DNA from: RHLJ01 sp965242845 | Lineage (GTDB): Bacteria > Bacteroidota > Rhodothermia > Balneolales > Balneolaceae | Direction of reading: 5' to 3' | DNA length: 64,000 bases | NCBI GenBank assembly: GCA_965242845.1 | Contig: CBDETC010000002.1 | Span: forward strand, 186,001-250,000 | In this document: piece by piece, positions 52,323 through 62,123 of the stretch | Layout of the letters: each line of letters starts with the position of its first letter | Numbering within the stretch: the stretch's first letter is position 1 | The notes under the pieces: generated by a model | Told to the model about the DNA's origin: nothing | Database searches by the model: none | Seen by the model: the letters and a program-made list of their open reading frames with translations, nothing else | Program-made: the position numbers and the translations under genes

Positions 52323-53447
52323 TCAGTCGATCACATGAAACATTCGGTTAAACCGGGGTTTCCATCCATCTTTTGAGAACCAGACGATGAATGCTTTCCC
52401 AATAAGGTGATCCCTTGGGACAAATCCCCAAAACCTGCTATCCTCGCTATTATCCCGGTTATCACCCATGGCAAAATAATAGTCTTGTTTAACGATGTAG
52501 GTGTTAGTTCTTTCACCGTTAATAATAAAGTCGTTCCCTTCTCGGGTAACCGTATTCTTCTCGAAACGCTCGATTAAATCCTGGTAAATGAACCAGTTTT
52601 GATTGGTCAGTTCAATCTCCTGCCCTTCAAATGGAATTACGATTTCTGAAAAATGATCGTGATTGCGGAATGCCTTAGAAAAATTACCATCACTTTGGAT
52701 ATATGGATATACCGTTTCGTTAGCATCAAACATATAGTAGGTTAGAGAATCTACTTCCGGCCAATTGCGCACAGTATTAGCAACCTCGTCGGTAAGATTG
52801 ACCTGGTATATATTGTTACCCATAGTGCGTACGTACCGATCTTCACCGCCAATAGTACCTGCTCCAACTGATTCCATTTTAGCATTACTTAATCTCACAC
52901 CATCTTTCAGATGAAGCTCATAAAATCGCTGTAATCCTTCATGATACTCTTCGCGCTCCCCGTTTACATAGAGGATTTTATCTCTGAGTTCAAGAGTATC
53001 ACCTGCAACACCTACTGCGCGCTTTATATAATTCGTTTTTTGTGAAATTGGCTTTGCTTCCCAGGGAATATTGAAAACAATGATGTCATTCCTTTCAACA
53101 TCTCTAAAACCAGGAAGCCGGGTTGAAGGGATTTTAATGCCAGGCAAACAAACCTGGGTGAATGGAATACATATGGCCATTGGAGTTCTTGCGCCATATG
53201 TCAGATTAGATACAATCAAAAAATCGCCGATAAGCAGGTCTTGCTCCATCGAACCTGTTGGTATTTTATACGACCCAAAAATGAGAGCTCGTAAGATGGC
53301 CGCCGCAAAGAAAGCGAAAACTAACGCGTCAACCCATTCCCTAAGCCACGATTTTGCCTGCTTTTCTTCTTCAGCCTTGTCCTTTTTGCCCCAACCAAAA
53401 AAACCAGACTTCTTAGTTTCTTCTGTTACCTTTTTTTCTTCTTCCAA
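52323..53447 (-). CDS. lepB: Signal peptidase I
   Basis: The 374-residue membrane protease removes signal peptides. A charged N-terminal stretch precedes a membrane helix (WVDALVFAFFAAAILRALIF). The nucleophile is in SYKIPTGSMEQDLL, the Lys general base in NYIKRAVGVAGDTLEL, and the box E segment is MGDNRDNSEDSRFWGFVPRD. A large insertion of about 130 residues between the lysine region and box E is typical of this phylum. It follows lepA and a hypothetical protein, nine bases after the latter ends. Confidence 0.93.
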   Translation of the reverse strand: MEEEKKVTEETKKSGFFGWGKKDKAEEEKQAKSWLREWVDALVFAFFAAAILRALIFGSYKIPTGSMEQDLLIGDFLIVSNLTYGARTPMAICIPFTQVCLPGIKIPSTRLPGFRDVERNDIIVFNIPWEAKPISQKTNYIKRAVGVAGDTLELRDKILYVNGEREEYHEGLQRFYELHLKDGVRLSNAKMESVGAGTIGGEDRYVRTMGNNIYQVNLTDEVANTVRNWPEVDSLTYYMFDANETVYPYIQSDGNFSKAFRNHDHFSEIVIPFEGQEIELTNQNWFIYQDLIERFEKNTVTREGNDFIINGERTNTYIVKQDYYFAMGDNRDNSEDSRFWGFVPRDHLIGKAFIVWFSKDGWKPRFNRMFHVID

Positions 53448-53456
53448 AGTGATCTG

Positions 53457-54041
53457 TTAGTTTAATTTTATGTGTGAAGGAAGTTTGGTTTCTTCCTTGG
53501 AGTACACCCCGTCTTTATAAGTTACTTTATACCATTGGTTTCGCTCGGGGGAAAAGAAATAATCTGTGTACTCTTTGGGTTCTGCTTCGGTAAGTAAACG
53601 GGTTAATGTCCGTTTTACCTGAGGCATTAAATCTATATATCGACTGGCACCAACGTATACCAGCCCATTTGCAAATGGTCCATCCAAATCAAGTACCATC
53701 ATGGGTACTTCTCCATCAACGATAAACCAGTATTCAAACTGGATAGCTTTACCAGCTCTTAATTTTCCATCCTCTACAATATTTTCGATGGTTTTAGTGG
53801 GCTCACCAAACGCACCTTCGAGACGAGCTCTGATTTCAATTGCTGGTAAACGATCTAAACTGTTAAAGTTAAAACCCTGACCTGTCCATTTTATATCAGC
53901 GAATTTTTGCTCGAATTTCTCCGCGTCCTGAGTCTCTACTTTTTTGATGTTTGGCTCATCAAACTGTGCATAGGTCGACGTTGTGAGCAACATCATAAGC
54001 ACAAAAAATAATACAACTATTCTCTTGGGTGTTTTTTCCAT
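53457..54041 (-). CDS. Hypothetical secreted protein between lepA and lepB
   Basis: The 194-residue protein has a signal peptide (TTSTYAQF) and a body with AIEIRARLEGAFGEPTK, AIQFEYWFIVDGEVPMMVLD and RNQWYKVTYKDGVYSKEE. No recognised domain. Its ATG shares a base with the lepA stop codon, so translation is coupled. The position between lepA and lepB suggests a conserved envelope role, but this is inference. Confidence 0.7.
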   Translation of the reverse strand: MEKTPKRIVVLFFVLMMLLTTSTYAQFDEPNIKKVETQDAEKFEQKFADIKWTGQGFNFNSLDRLPAIEIRARLEGAFGEPTKTIENIVEDGKLRAGKAIQFEYWFIVDGEVPMMVLDLDGPFANGLVYVGASRYIDLMPQVKRTLTRLLTEAEPKEYTDYFFSPERNQWYKVTYKDGVYSKEETKLPSHIKLN

Positions 54042-55843
54042 TATCTGTCATCCTCGTCCATAGACAGCACAGCAAGAAATGCCTCTTGAGGAATTTCAAC
54101 TGAACCTACTTGTTTCATTCGTTTTTTACCTTCTTTCTGCTTTTCAAGTAACTTTCTTTTCCGGGTTATATCACCTCCGTAACACTTGGCGGTAACATCC
54201 TTTCGAAGAGCGCGGATTGAATCTCTAGCGATAATCCTGCTACCGATAGCCGCTTGCACTGCAACCTCGTATTGCTGGCGTGGGATCAACTCCTTCAACT
54301 TGGCACATACCTTTCGACCTTGATAATATGCTTTGTCGCGATGTGTGATACTTGAAAGTGCGTCAACTTGTTCTCCATTTAACAAGATATCTAAACGAAC
54401 TAAGTCACCTTTTCGGTATTCAATAAATTCGTAATCCAATGAAGCATAACCACGAGTTCCTGATTTTAGCTTGTCATAGAAATCAAATACAACCTCAGCC
54501 ATAGGAATTTCATAAGTAATTTCCACCCGGTTGTTTTGCATAAACATCTGGTTGATGTACACCCCTCTTCGTTCCTGGCAAAGCTTCATAATAGGCCCGA
54601 TAAACTCTGCAGGAGTAATAATACTTGCCTTTATATAAGGCTCCAGAATAGCATCAATGTCTCCCGCACCGGGCATCTGACTTGGGTTATCCACCCCAAT
54701 AGTATCGCCGTCTTCCAGTTTAACTTCATATTGAACGTTTGGTACCGTAGTGATGATATCAATATCAAATTCGCGATCCAGCCTTTCCTGAACAATTTCC
54801 ATGTGAAGTAAGCCAAGGAAACCTGCTCTGAATCCAAAGCCTAAGGCTTTTGAGGTTTCTGGTTCATAGGTGAGAGAGGCATCATTCAATTGTAATTTCT
54901 CAAGGGCGCTTCTCAAGTCTTCGAAATCCTCAGAGCTAGTAGGATAGATACCGCTGAATACCATAGATTTTGCTTCCTGGTAACCTGCAATAGCTTCTTC
55001 AGCAGCATTCTTCACTGTGGTGATGGTATCCCCTACCCGTACATCCTGTAGAGATTTCACACTTCCAATTACATAGCCTACTTCACCAGCACGTAACTCT
55101 TTTGCAGGTTGGTAATCCATCCTCAGAAAACCAATATCTTCTGCATTATACTCTTCTTTATTTGCCATGAATTTGAAGAGATCCCCTTTCTTCAACACTC
55201 CTTCCATAACACGAACATAGGCTACAGAACCGCGATAGGTATTAAAAACGGAATCAAAGATAAGAGCACGCAGAGGCTTATCTATTTCTTGTGAAGGACC
55301 AGGTATTCGTTCACAAATAGCTTCCAGCAGTTCCGGCACTCCTTCACCTGTTTTCCCTGACACTATCAAAATATCTTCCCGTTCGCAGCCAATTAAATCT
55401 ATGATTTGCTGACCTACTCCTTCCGGATCAGAGCTAGGAAGATCAATTTTGTTTAGTACCGGGATAATCTCGAGGTCTTGCTCAATGGCTTGATATAAAT
55501 TGGAAATGGTCTGTGCTTCAATTCCCTGGGTCGCATCTACAACTAAGATGGCTCCTTCGCAGGCCTTTAAAGCACGAGAAACTTCGTAAGCAAAATCTAC
55601 GTGACCAGGAGTATCAATTAGGTTGAAACTAAACAGTTCGCCATTAGCCCTTTTGTAGTCGAGCTTGATAGCATGGCTCTTTATTGTGATACCTCGCTCT
55701 CGTTCGAGGTCCATATTATCCAACATCTGCTCCTGCATTTCTCTTTCACTGATAGTACCTGTTATTTGAAGCAGGCGATCAGCCAGGGTAGATTTGCCAT
55801 GATCAATATGTGCGATTATGCAAAAGTTGCGGATGTTATTCAT
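54041..55843 (-). CDS. lepA: Elongation factor 4 (LepA)
   Basis: The 600-residue translational GTPase has the G1 motif AHIDHGKSTLADRL, G3 DTPGHVDF, G4 NKIDLP, and a LepA-specific C-terminal domain (RKRKLLEKQKEGKKRMKQVG). It back-translocates stalled ribosomes under stress. Length and motifs are as in other bacteria. It is first in an apparent lepA-hypothetical-lepB operon. Confidence 0.95.
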   Translation of the reverse strand: MNNIRNFCIIAHIDHGKSTLADRLLQITGTISEREMQEQMLDNMDLERERGITIKSHAIKLDYKRANGELFSFNLIDTPGHVDFAYEVSRALKACEGAILVVDATQGIEAQTISNLYQAIEQDLEIIPVLNKIDLPSSDPEGVGQQIIDLIGCEREDILIVSGKTGEGVPELLEAICERIPGPSQEIDKPLRALIFDSVFNTYRGSVAYVRVMEGVLKKGDLFKFMANKEEYNAEDIGFLRMDYQPAKELRAGEVGYVIGSVKSLQDVRVGDTITTVKNAAEEAIAGYQEAKSMVFSGIYPTSSEDFEDLRSALEKLQLNDASLTYEPETSKALGFGFRAGFLGLLHMEIVQERLDREFDIDIITTVPNVQYEVKLEDGDTIGVDNPSQMPGAGDIDAILEPYIKASIITPAEFIGPIMKLCQERRGVYINQMFMQNNRVEITYEIPMAEVVFDFYDKLKSGTRGYASLDYEFIEYRKGDLVRLDILLNGEQVDALSSITHRDKAYYQGRKVCAKLKELIPRQQYEVAVQAAIGSRIIARDSIRALRKDVTAKCYGGDITRKRKLLEKQKEGKKRMKQVGSVEIPQEAFLAVLSMDEDDR

Positions 55844-55982
55844 AAACCGGGTTTCGTGCGTCTCTTCTTAAAAGAGCCAAAGATACGAAGAAGGCAGGAG
55901 CTACTAAAACTTATGTTCTGTAAAAGCTTTATTCCATCCGACCTACTTCACAAAAGTATTAGTCTCTATTTCATCCGGTTTA

Positions 55983-58868
55983 TTACACCCTTTCCTGAAT
56001 TAATTCTTCCTGCACAGAATTATTGAAATGGGTGATTCCCTTCTTGAATACAATGGAAAAAGTATTACCCTGACCAGGTATGGAATGTACGAGCACGGTT
56101 GCTTTATGGAGCTCAATCAGTTTTGCAACCAATGGCAGTTTTATACCAACCAATTCATGATGCTCCAAATGAGAATTATAGTTCTTGAACAGACTAAATA
56201 TTGCGTGGAGTTCTTCATGGCTGTATGCTCTTCCATCATTGCTGATCTTAACGGTACAAATAGAACTCTCCTCTACAACCTGGACTTTCACCTTGGTTGC
56301 TTCGCTATCGTTAAAAAGTGCTTCAATAAGATTTTTAAGAATAATAGCACAGTAGTTACTGTCCGCTGAGATTATCACTTCCTCAGTATTTGATGAAAAA
56401 TCAATCCCTTTAGCGTATTGCCATTCTTTTTTACAGTCCTCCACCACCTGTTTTACCAGGCTAAATATATTTTCCTTTTCCAGGTTCAAAGAACCACCAC
56501 GAGATTCAATGCCCGATAACAATATTAACTGGTTAACATAATCCAGAAGGTATTTTGCCTTTTTTGATGACTCTTCGTCAACACCAGCTCCATTATTTTC
56601 AATTTGATTATGTAAGTCTATTACAGGCTTTCTTAGCTCTTCTTTGATATGTACAAATAGGCTATTTCTATTCAATTCATGCCTGGTGATTTCAGCCTCA
56701 AGCTTTCCAACTTTTTTGTCGAGACCCTCCAACTCGAGTTCCTTCTCCCTGAGCTCTTTTCCGGTTCTTACCCTTATCAGGTAAAAGCCAATCATCATTA
56801 TTACTCCCAATAAGATCAAAATAAGTGTGTAGAACCACCCTGATTCATAGAAATAAGCGGGGATTATTATTGAAACAACTGCTCCTTGTTGATTCCATAC
56901 TCCGTCGTTATTACTTGCTATCACTCTAAATCGATAGGTACCTGGATCAAGATTGGTATACCTTATCTTTCGATCCGTTTTGGTTTCCTGCCACTCTTCG
57001 TCAAATCCAAATAAACGATATCTGTATTGGTTCTTTTCAGGTGAAATAAGACTTAAGGCAGCAAAGGAAACCGCAAAATCCCGATCACCTTTTTGCAATA
57101 TGATTTCAGAATCCGTGATGTAAGTATTTCCAAGACCTGATTCTACTATTTCTATCTGTACAGGGGGTATCACATTATTTCTGTAAGTCAAATTGGGATT
57201 AAACTGTACAACACCGTCTTGAGTCGGAAACCAAATTTCTCCTGAATCACTGTAGCTTCCTGCTGGGTGAACCCCACCATTACCTTCTCTACTCCTGAGA
57301 CCATCTACTTCAGTAAATCCAGTAGACATCACTTCGCTAAAACTTCCATTTTTAAAGAGGTAAACATCATTCTTGAATACCCAAAAAATTCCCTGATTTG
57401 AATTCATCCATACCCTGCCAAGCGTATCCGGAATTATCTGGTGGATCGTGTTGTCAATGAGTCCAGAAGTCTGCCTAAGAGCTTTGGCTTGTAATGGAGA
57501 AGCTCTTCCTTCGTTTATGGGGAGCAGGGTTAAGCCATTATCTTCTGTGCCTATCCAAAGTGTATATCTCTGAGGATTCTCAGTAGCATCAATCCATAGA
57601 CTCCTTATTCGGTTACTCGAGAGCCCCATGTCCTTTGTAAGGTTTTCGATTCTCCCTTCCACTAAATGGAAGAGTCCTTTCCCTTGAGTCCCTATCCAAA
57701 AACTTCCGTCAGGAGCTTCGGCCATTTCAATGGCGACACTATTTTCGAGTTTTGGATCATTAACTTTTTGCCATTCTTCTTCTTTTTTAAAGAAAAGCCC
57801 TTGCTCATTACCCAGCCAAAGTATCCCTCCTGAATCCTCAAAAAGTAAAAAGGCTGTGCTATTAGATGGAGATGAAACTTCCTGAAATCGTTTTCCTCCC
57901 ATATACTCATGAAGACTCCCATCCATGAGCGCGACTAATAGTTCACCACTACCTCTCTCTATAATGCTTTTTATGAATGTCCCATCTGTTCTACCGTCAA
58001 TTAAATATCCTGTATCAACTTCTCCATCTTTAATCGTTGCTACTCCCCCTCCATAAGTACCTACCCAGGTCGTGCCATCTGCAGAAGTTGTAACAGGGTA
58101 CACATTCCTGCTTTGAAGCCCTTTTTCCTCACTAAAAACTGAGAAAATATTTCTTCGGATTTTGAATATTCCTTTGCTGTAACTAGCAACCCAGATCGTG
58201 CCTTCACGATCAATAATTGCTTTATTAATCCGATCTCCCAGATCGAGTACTTCCTCTTCTTCATAAAAAAGCTCGGATACATTTACACTCAAGCTCTGAC
58301 TCGCAAGCTTTTTCTCTCGATTTGAAGCAAATAGGTCGTATTTAACTTCTTCGAAACCAGATTCGGTGTAGCTGAAAATCTTTCCTTCCTGGGCTTGTAG
58401 AAATATTCGGTCATTTCGATCCTGGAAAATATTATGCGGTTTATAAATCCTTACATAATCAGGCATCTCAATTTTTTTGAATTCTACCCCATCAAAGAGA
58501 ATTAAACCCGCTCCACTTTGAAGAATAATTAGATCGTCATTTAATAAGGCAAGTGCTCGAATTCTGTTATTCTCTAGGGCCGGATACTCAGAAGTGCTGT
58601 ATACCTGAAAAGTAACGCCATCAAAACGCACCAGGCCATTTGCTGTACCTAACCATAGATAACCATCATTTCCCTGTACTACAGAAGCTATTGAGTTTAC
58701 AGGCAGACCATCCTTTGTAGTCCAGTTTTGGTACAGGTAGTCATCGCTAATAAATTTGGGCGGATACTGCTGGCTTTGTCCTGATACCTTTAAAAACGGT
58801 AACCCGCTTAGAACTCCTAATATTAGAATAAACCTGGCATCCAGCTTAAATTCCATGAGTTCTCTCAT
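55983..58868 (-). CDS. Propeller-type membrane sensor with degenerate histidine-kinase domain
   Basis: The 961-residue protein has a signal, then a two-component-regulator propeller (Reg_prop blades such as GYLWLGTANGLVRFDGV and TIWVASYSKGIFKIRR, about residues 40-580) and a Y_Y_Y domain (about 590-665). A membrane helix lies near residues 676-698. After a coiled coil comes a kinase-like domain. The HisKA box, usually SHELRTP, reads KEELRKP, so the phospho-acceptor His is Glu743. The GxGLG glycines of the ATP lid are also missing (VGIKLPLVAKL). The N-box is altered too. It is probably a pseudokinase that works by binding, perhaps with another kinase. No response regulator is adjacent. Confidence 0.8.
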   Translation of the reverse strand: MRELMEFKLDARFILILGVLSGLPFLKVSGQSQQYPPKFISDDYLYQNWTTKDGLPVNSIASVVQGNDGYLWLGTANGLVRFDGVTFQVYSTSEYPALENNRIRALALLNDDLIILQSGAGLILFDGVEFKKIEMPDYVRIYKPHNIFQDRNDRIFLQAQEGKIFSYTESGFEEVKYDLFASNREKKLASQSLSVNVSELFYEEEEVLDLGDRINKAIIDREGTIWVASYSKGIFKIRRNIFSVFSEEKGLQSRNVYPVTTSADGTTWVGTYGGGVATIKDGEVDTGYLIDGRTDGTFIKSIIERGSGELLVALMDGSLHEYMGGKRFQEVSSPSNSTAFLLFEDSGGILWLGNEQGLFFKKEEEWQKVNDPKLENSVAIEMAEAPDGSFWIGTQGKGLFHLVEGRIENLTKDMGLSSNRIRSLWIDATENPQRYTLWIGTEDNGLTLLPINEGRASPLQAKALRQTSGLIDNTIHQIIPDTLGRVWMNSNQGIFWVFKNDVYLFKNGSFSEVMSTGFTEVDGLRSREGNGGVHPAGSYSDSGEIWFPTQDGVVQFNPNLTYRNNVIPPVQIEIVESGLGNTYITDSEIILQKGDRDFAVSFAALSLISPEKNQYRYRLFGFDEEWQETKTDRKIRYTNLDPGTYRFRVIASNNDGVWNQQGAVVSIIIPAYFYESGWFYTLILILLGVIMMIGFYLIRVRTGKELREKELELEGLDKKVGKLEAEITRHELNRNSLFVHIKEELRKPVIDLHNQIENNGAGVDEESSKKAKYLLDYVNQLILLSGIESRGGSLNLEKENIFSLVKQVVEDCKKEWQYAKGIDFSSNTEEVIISADSNYCAIILKNLIEALFNDSEATKVKVQVVEESSICTVKISNDGRAYSHEELHAIFSLFKNYNSHLEHHELVGIKLPLVAKLIELHKATVLVHSIPGQGNTFSIVFKKGITHFNNSVQEELIQERV

Positions 58869-58980
58869 GCATACTTCTTGATTAATTGCTGAATGTAAAG
58901 CCGAAATGTAATTTTGAAGAGAAGAGTGTCGCCCTGCTAAATAATTACATTAAATTGTTTTAACTCGTTTTTTTATTGGC

Positions 58981-59226
58981 CTATTGGTCTTCAGGGCTCA
59001 AAAATTCTACATGAAAACGAAAGCGTCCTTTATCTAAAGACATTGTATCATAAACATCTTTTACCATCGAAAAGACTACATCCGTTTCTCCAATTACGGT
59101 AGTTGACAAATATCCAATTTCGACTTTGACATCATATTGAGCCACATGTTCAATTAGCTCACGAACTTCTTCAGTTGGATTATGCGTGGCCAGAGGAATA
59201 AATGTCAATTGAGCGATTGTTTTCAT
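58981..59226 (-). CDS. Thiamine-binding protein, MTH1187/YkoF-like
   Basis: The 81-residue protein has the small alpha+beta fold of the MTH1187/DUF77 group: IAQLTFIPLATHN, VREL, YDVKVEIGYLSTTVIG and FRFHVEFLSPE. The family binds thiamine in some bacteria. No thiamine riboswitch or thiamine gene is next to it, so the ligand is not certain. It is divergent from the next two genes. Confidence 0.75.
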   Translation of the reverse strand: MKTIAQLTFIPLATHNPTEEVRELIEHVAQYDVKVEIGYLSTTVIGETDVVFSMVKDVYDTMSLDKGRFRFHVEFLSPEDQ

Positions 59227-59364
59227 TGGATGAATTTTATTTAATTTGTTTTCTTTCGATTTAGAAGATAGAATGAGAATTATTATGATTCTAATCTAAA
59301 ATTATGTTTTAGAGGAAATTTAGAAGTACTATCATCTTCAATTAACTAACTAATAAGGACAAAT

Positions 59365-59685
59365 ATGCATGAAATAGGGTTTACGCAATGGTTTGGAATT
59401 CTTGAACTTCCTTTTTTGCTGGTGTGCATTTTTTATAGTTTCAAAACAGCACAAACATTAAAAGGTGGCGTTTTCGGAACTGGAATGACCTACCTCGCTT
59501 GGGGATTCATCGTTATGGCAGTAGGACATTTAAGCCTTCAGCTAATAAACTTTTTTGGGTTAGATATCTTTGACTGGATTTTCAGTCAGCCTCTTGGAAA
59601 AGTAGTTTGGTTTATCGCTCTTATGGCTACATGGGGATTGTCAGCTGTTGGATTTTATAAAATCTATCAAGCAAGTAAGGCATAA
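59365..59685 (+). CDS. Small membrane protein, three or four spans
   Basis: The 106-residue protein has three or four predicted membrane helices (FGILELPFLLVCIFYSFK, GFIVMAVGHLSLQLINFFG, VVWFIALMATWGLSAVGFYK). An AAGGA is placed upstream of the ATG. It ends 25 bases before a hybrid kinase gene that lacks membrane helices of its own, so it may be its membrane partner. That link is inference. No family recognised. Confidence 0.6.
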   Translation: MHEIGFTQWFGILELPFLLVCIFYSFKTAQTLKGGVFGTGMTYLAWGFIVMAVGHLSLQLINFFGLDIFDWIFSQPLGKVVWFIALMATWGLSAVGFYKIYQASKA

Positions 59686-59710
59686 AAGCGCTTAACGCGT
59701 TTTCTCTGTT

Positions 59711-62101
59711 ATGGGCTTTTTCAGAGATATAATCGCCTTTTTCAAAAAAAGGCAGCGGGAAAGTACTCGCAATCAATTCTTCAGTTCTCAAATTGATGAT
59801 CTGTTCGGGTACTTATCTGATAATATCTCTAACTCAAATCAAGCCCATGCCACAAGTGTTTATATAAATAATTATTTAAGGCTGGGTGATACGGAGCGAA
59901 AACAAAAGCTCCCTGAGAGCTATCTTTTTGTAGAGAAGTACCTCACTGATATCGATACTGGGTTCACCTTATCTAAAGAAGAGCTTCGAGATCTTGTAAA
60001 AGTAAAGTTCGCTAACCTGCTTTCGATTATTGACTTTGCTCTCATTTTCGAGGAAGAAGATCGACAGGAGTTTGAGCTTTGTAAGCTTTTTCTACGAGAA
60101 GTACTCTCGGGTTTATCCGATTTACTTGGAGAAGCCGGAAGTAAACAACTCCAGGAAATAAAAAATTATGTAGATAGTGTTCCTAATGCCTTTACAGGCA
60201 AGAACCCTCTTAACGATGAAAACTTTCATCCTTCAGGATATAATGACTGGATTCAGTTCTTGAGAAAACTGAGTTTTTTCACATTCAATATTCTGAAAGA
60301 GAAATTAGGAGAGGAAGCGGCCCTAAGAAGATATGATAGGGGCTATAAATCTCTGGCTGCCAAGTACATTAATCTTGATTCCTTTCAGATTATTATCTCT
60401 GTTCTTCCTGAAGTATTGATGGACGAAGATCGAATTGGAACGCTTACTAAGCACCAGATTGAAAAACTGTTGCTCAAACGAGCGGATCATTTCGAACAGT
60501 TAACCAAAGAACTTCAGGAAAAAAATGAAGAGCTGGAGCGTACTCAAAAGCTCTTAATTGAAGCTAAAGATAAAGCCGAGGAAGCAACTAAAACTAAGGC
60601 CATGTTCCTGGCTAATATGAGTCATGAAATCCGTACTCCTATGAATGCGGTAATTGGTATGACCGAGATCCTGAAAGACACCAGTCCTTCAAAAGAACAG
60701 CTTCTATATATAGATACCATTTATAAAAGCGGTTATGATCTGATCCACATCATCAATGATATCCTTGATTATTCAAAAATTGAATCTGGTAAATTAGAAC
60801 TCGAACAAAAGGCTATCAACATTCATGACTTTGCCTCTGATGTTACCAACCTTTTGGTTTTAAGAGCCGAGGAAAAAAATATCGACCTGATCTACTATGT
60901 AGACGAAAACATCCCTCCTCAAATTATCGCTGACCCGGTTCGACTAAAACAGGTGCTGGTAAACCTAATTGGTAACGCTATTAAGTTTACTAATGTGGGA
61001 GAAGTTGTACTCGAAATTCTTTTAAAAAAGAAGACCGATAGCAAACTCGATTTAGAGTTTAATATTAAAGATAGCGGTATCGGTATTCCCAAGAATAAGC
61101 AGAAACATATTTTCGATTCATTTTCCCAGGTTGATACCAGTACCACGAGAAATTATGGAGGAACTGGTTTAGGACTTACCATTACAAAAAGTCTTGTACA
61201 AATGATGAATGGGGATATTTTGGTAACGAGTATCGTCGACGAGGGCTCAACGTTTACATTCTCTGTCAGCGTACCTTATGAGGAAACTTCTGCTATCAAT
61301 AGTAGGCTCAAGAAATTCAATAAAAAGACCATTCTTTTAGCGGATCAAAACAAAACTCATAAACAAATCCTTGCTAAGAAACTTAAATCCTGGGGATTTG
61401 AGATCCATTCGTATGACACAGTAGAAGAATTAACCGCCAACTTTAAAAAGGTGAATTCAGTCGATATCATAATCGTTGAAGATTTCCTACTCAACAACCT
61501 GGATTCTTCTTTTCGGGATGTCTTTTTTAACCTGTTAACGACCAAGAAAATTCCTTTGATTAGAGTGGTCCCCTTTGGTTACCAACCCAATGAATTCAGT
61601 TCCAATATGGGCCAGGTAATAAACCGACCAATCCGAAGAACAACCCTCATTGATACCCTCCATAATGCTTTAACTAATAAAAAGACTGTAGAAGAGGTAG
61701 TACTACCGGAAACAGAACACACTCCAAAATCGATTTCTATTCTTGTTGCTGAAGACAATACTACCAACCAGGTGGTGATGAAAAAAATGATGTCTAAAAT
61801 CGGATACGAAATTGAAATAGCTGATAACGGAGAAAGCGTGATCGATAAGCTATCAAAGAATTTCTATGACCTGATTTTTATGGATGTGCAAATGCCGGTA
61901 TTGGATGGATTGCAAACCACACAAAAAATTCGGCTGGGAGTCTACGAAAATGGCCAGCCTACTATTATAGCAATGACTGCGAATGCCTCAGAAGAAGACA
62001 AACAAATGTGTTTGTTCGTTGGCATGAACGATTACTTAAGTAAGCCAGTTACTCGGAACGATATTATTTCAAAGATTGAAAAATGGTTTCCCGAAGAGTA
62101 A
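59711..62101 (+). CDS. Soluble hybrid sensor histidine kinase/response regulator with unknown N-terminal helical domain
   Basis: The 796-residue protein has an unidentified all-helical N-terminal domain (about residues 1-260), a coiled coil (EKNEELERTQKLLIEAKDKA), and a HisKA domain with the phospho-acceptor His305 in MSHEIRTPMNAVIG. An ATPase domain follows (DSGIGIPKNKQ, GGTGLGL). A first receiver domain appears degenerate: its acceptor position reads IIIVED, with Glu for Asp. An intact second receiver carries Asp725 in FMDVQMPVLDG. No membrane helix or PAS domain was seen. The preceding small membrane gene is only 25 bases away. Confidence 0.85.
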   Translation: MGFFRDIIAFFKKRQRESTRNQFFSSQIDDLFGYLSDNISNSNQAHATSVYINNYLRLGDTERKQKLPESYLFVEKYLTDIDTGFTLSKEELRDLVKVKFANLLSIIDFALIFEEEDRQEFELCKLFLREVLSGLSDLLGEAGSKQLQEIKNYVDSVPNAFTGKNPLNDENFHPSGYNDWIQFLRKLSFFTFNILKEKLGEEAALRRYDRGYKSLAAKYINLDSFQIIISVLPEVLMDEDRIGTLTKHQIEKLLLKRADHFEQLTKELQEKNEELERTQKLLIEAKDKAEEATKTKAMFLANMSHEIRTPMNAVIGMTEILKDTSPSKEQLLYIDTIYKSGYDLIHIINDILDYSKIESGKLELEQKAINIHDFASDVTNLLVLRAEEKNIDLIYYVDENIPPQIIADPVRLKQVLVNLIGNAIKFTNVGEVVLEILLKKKTDSKLDLEFNIKDSGIGIPKNKQKHIFDSFSQVDTSTTRNYGGTGLGLTITKSLVQMMNGDILVTSIVDEGSTFTFSVSVPYEETSAINSRLKKFNKKTILLADQNKTHKQILAKKLKSWGFEIHSYDTVEELTANFKKVNSVDIIIVEDFLLNNLDSSFRDVFFNLLTTKKIPLIRVVPFGYQPNEFSSNMGQVINRPIRRTTLIDTLHNALTNKKTVEEVVLPETEHTPKSISILVAEDNTTNQVVMKKMMSKIGYEIEIADNGESVIDKLSKNFYDLIFMDVQMPVLDGLQTTQKIRLGVYENGQPTIIAMTANASEEDKQMCLFVGMNDYLSKPVTRNDIISKIEKWFPEE

Positions 62102-62110
62102 TCTTATGCC

Positions 62111-62118
62111 TATATTTG
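62111..62118 (+). promoter_or_regulatory. TAnnTTTG -7-like promoter element before the his leader
   Basis: TATATTTG matches the Bacteroidota -7 box TAnnTTTG exactly and ends only five bases before the GTG start of the his leader peptide. If initiation occurs about seven bases downstream, the leader transcript would be leaderless or nearly so. No clear -33 box was identified. Confidence 0.45.
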
Positions 62119-62123
62119 CAACA

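Noticed and set aside
59227..59364. Thiamine riboswitch near the thiamine-binding-like gene
   Set aside because: No CTGAGA-type core or matching stem arrangement was seen on either strand between the two divergent genes.
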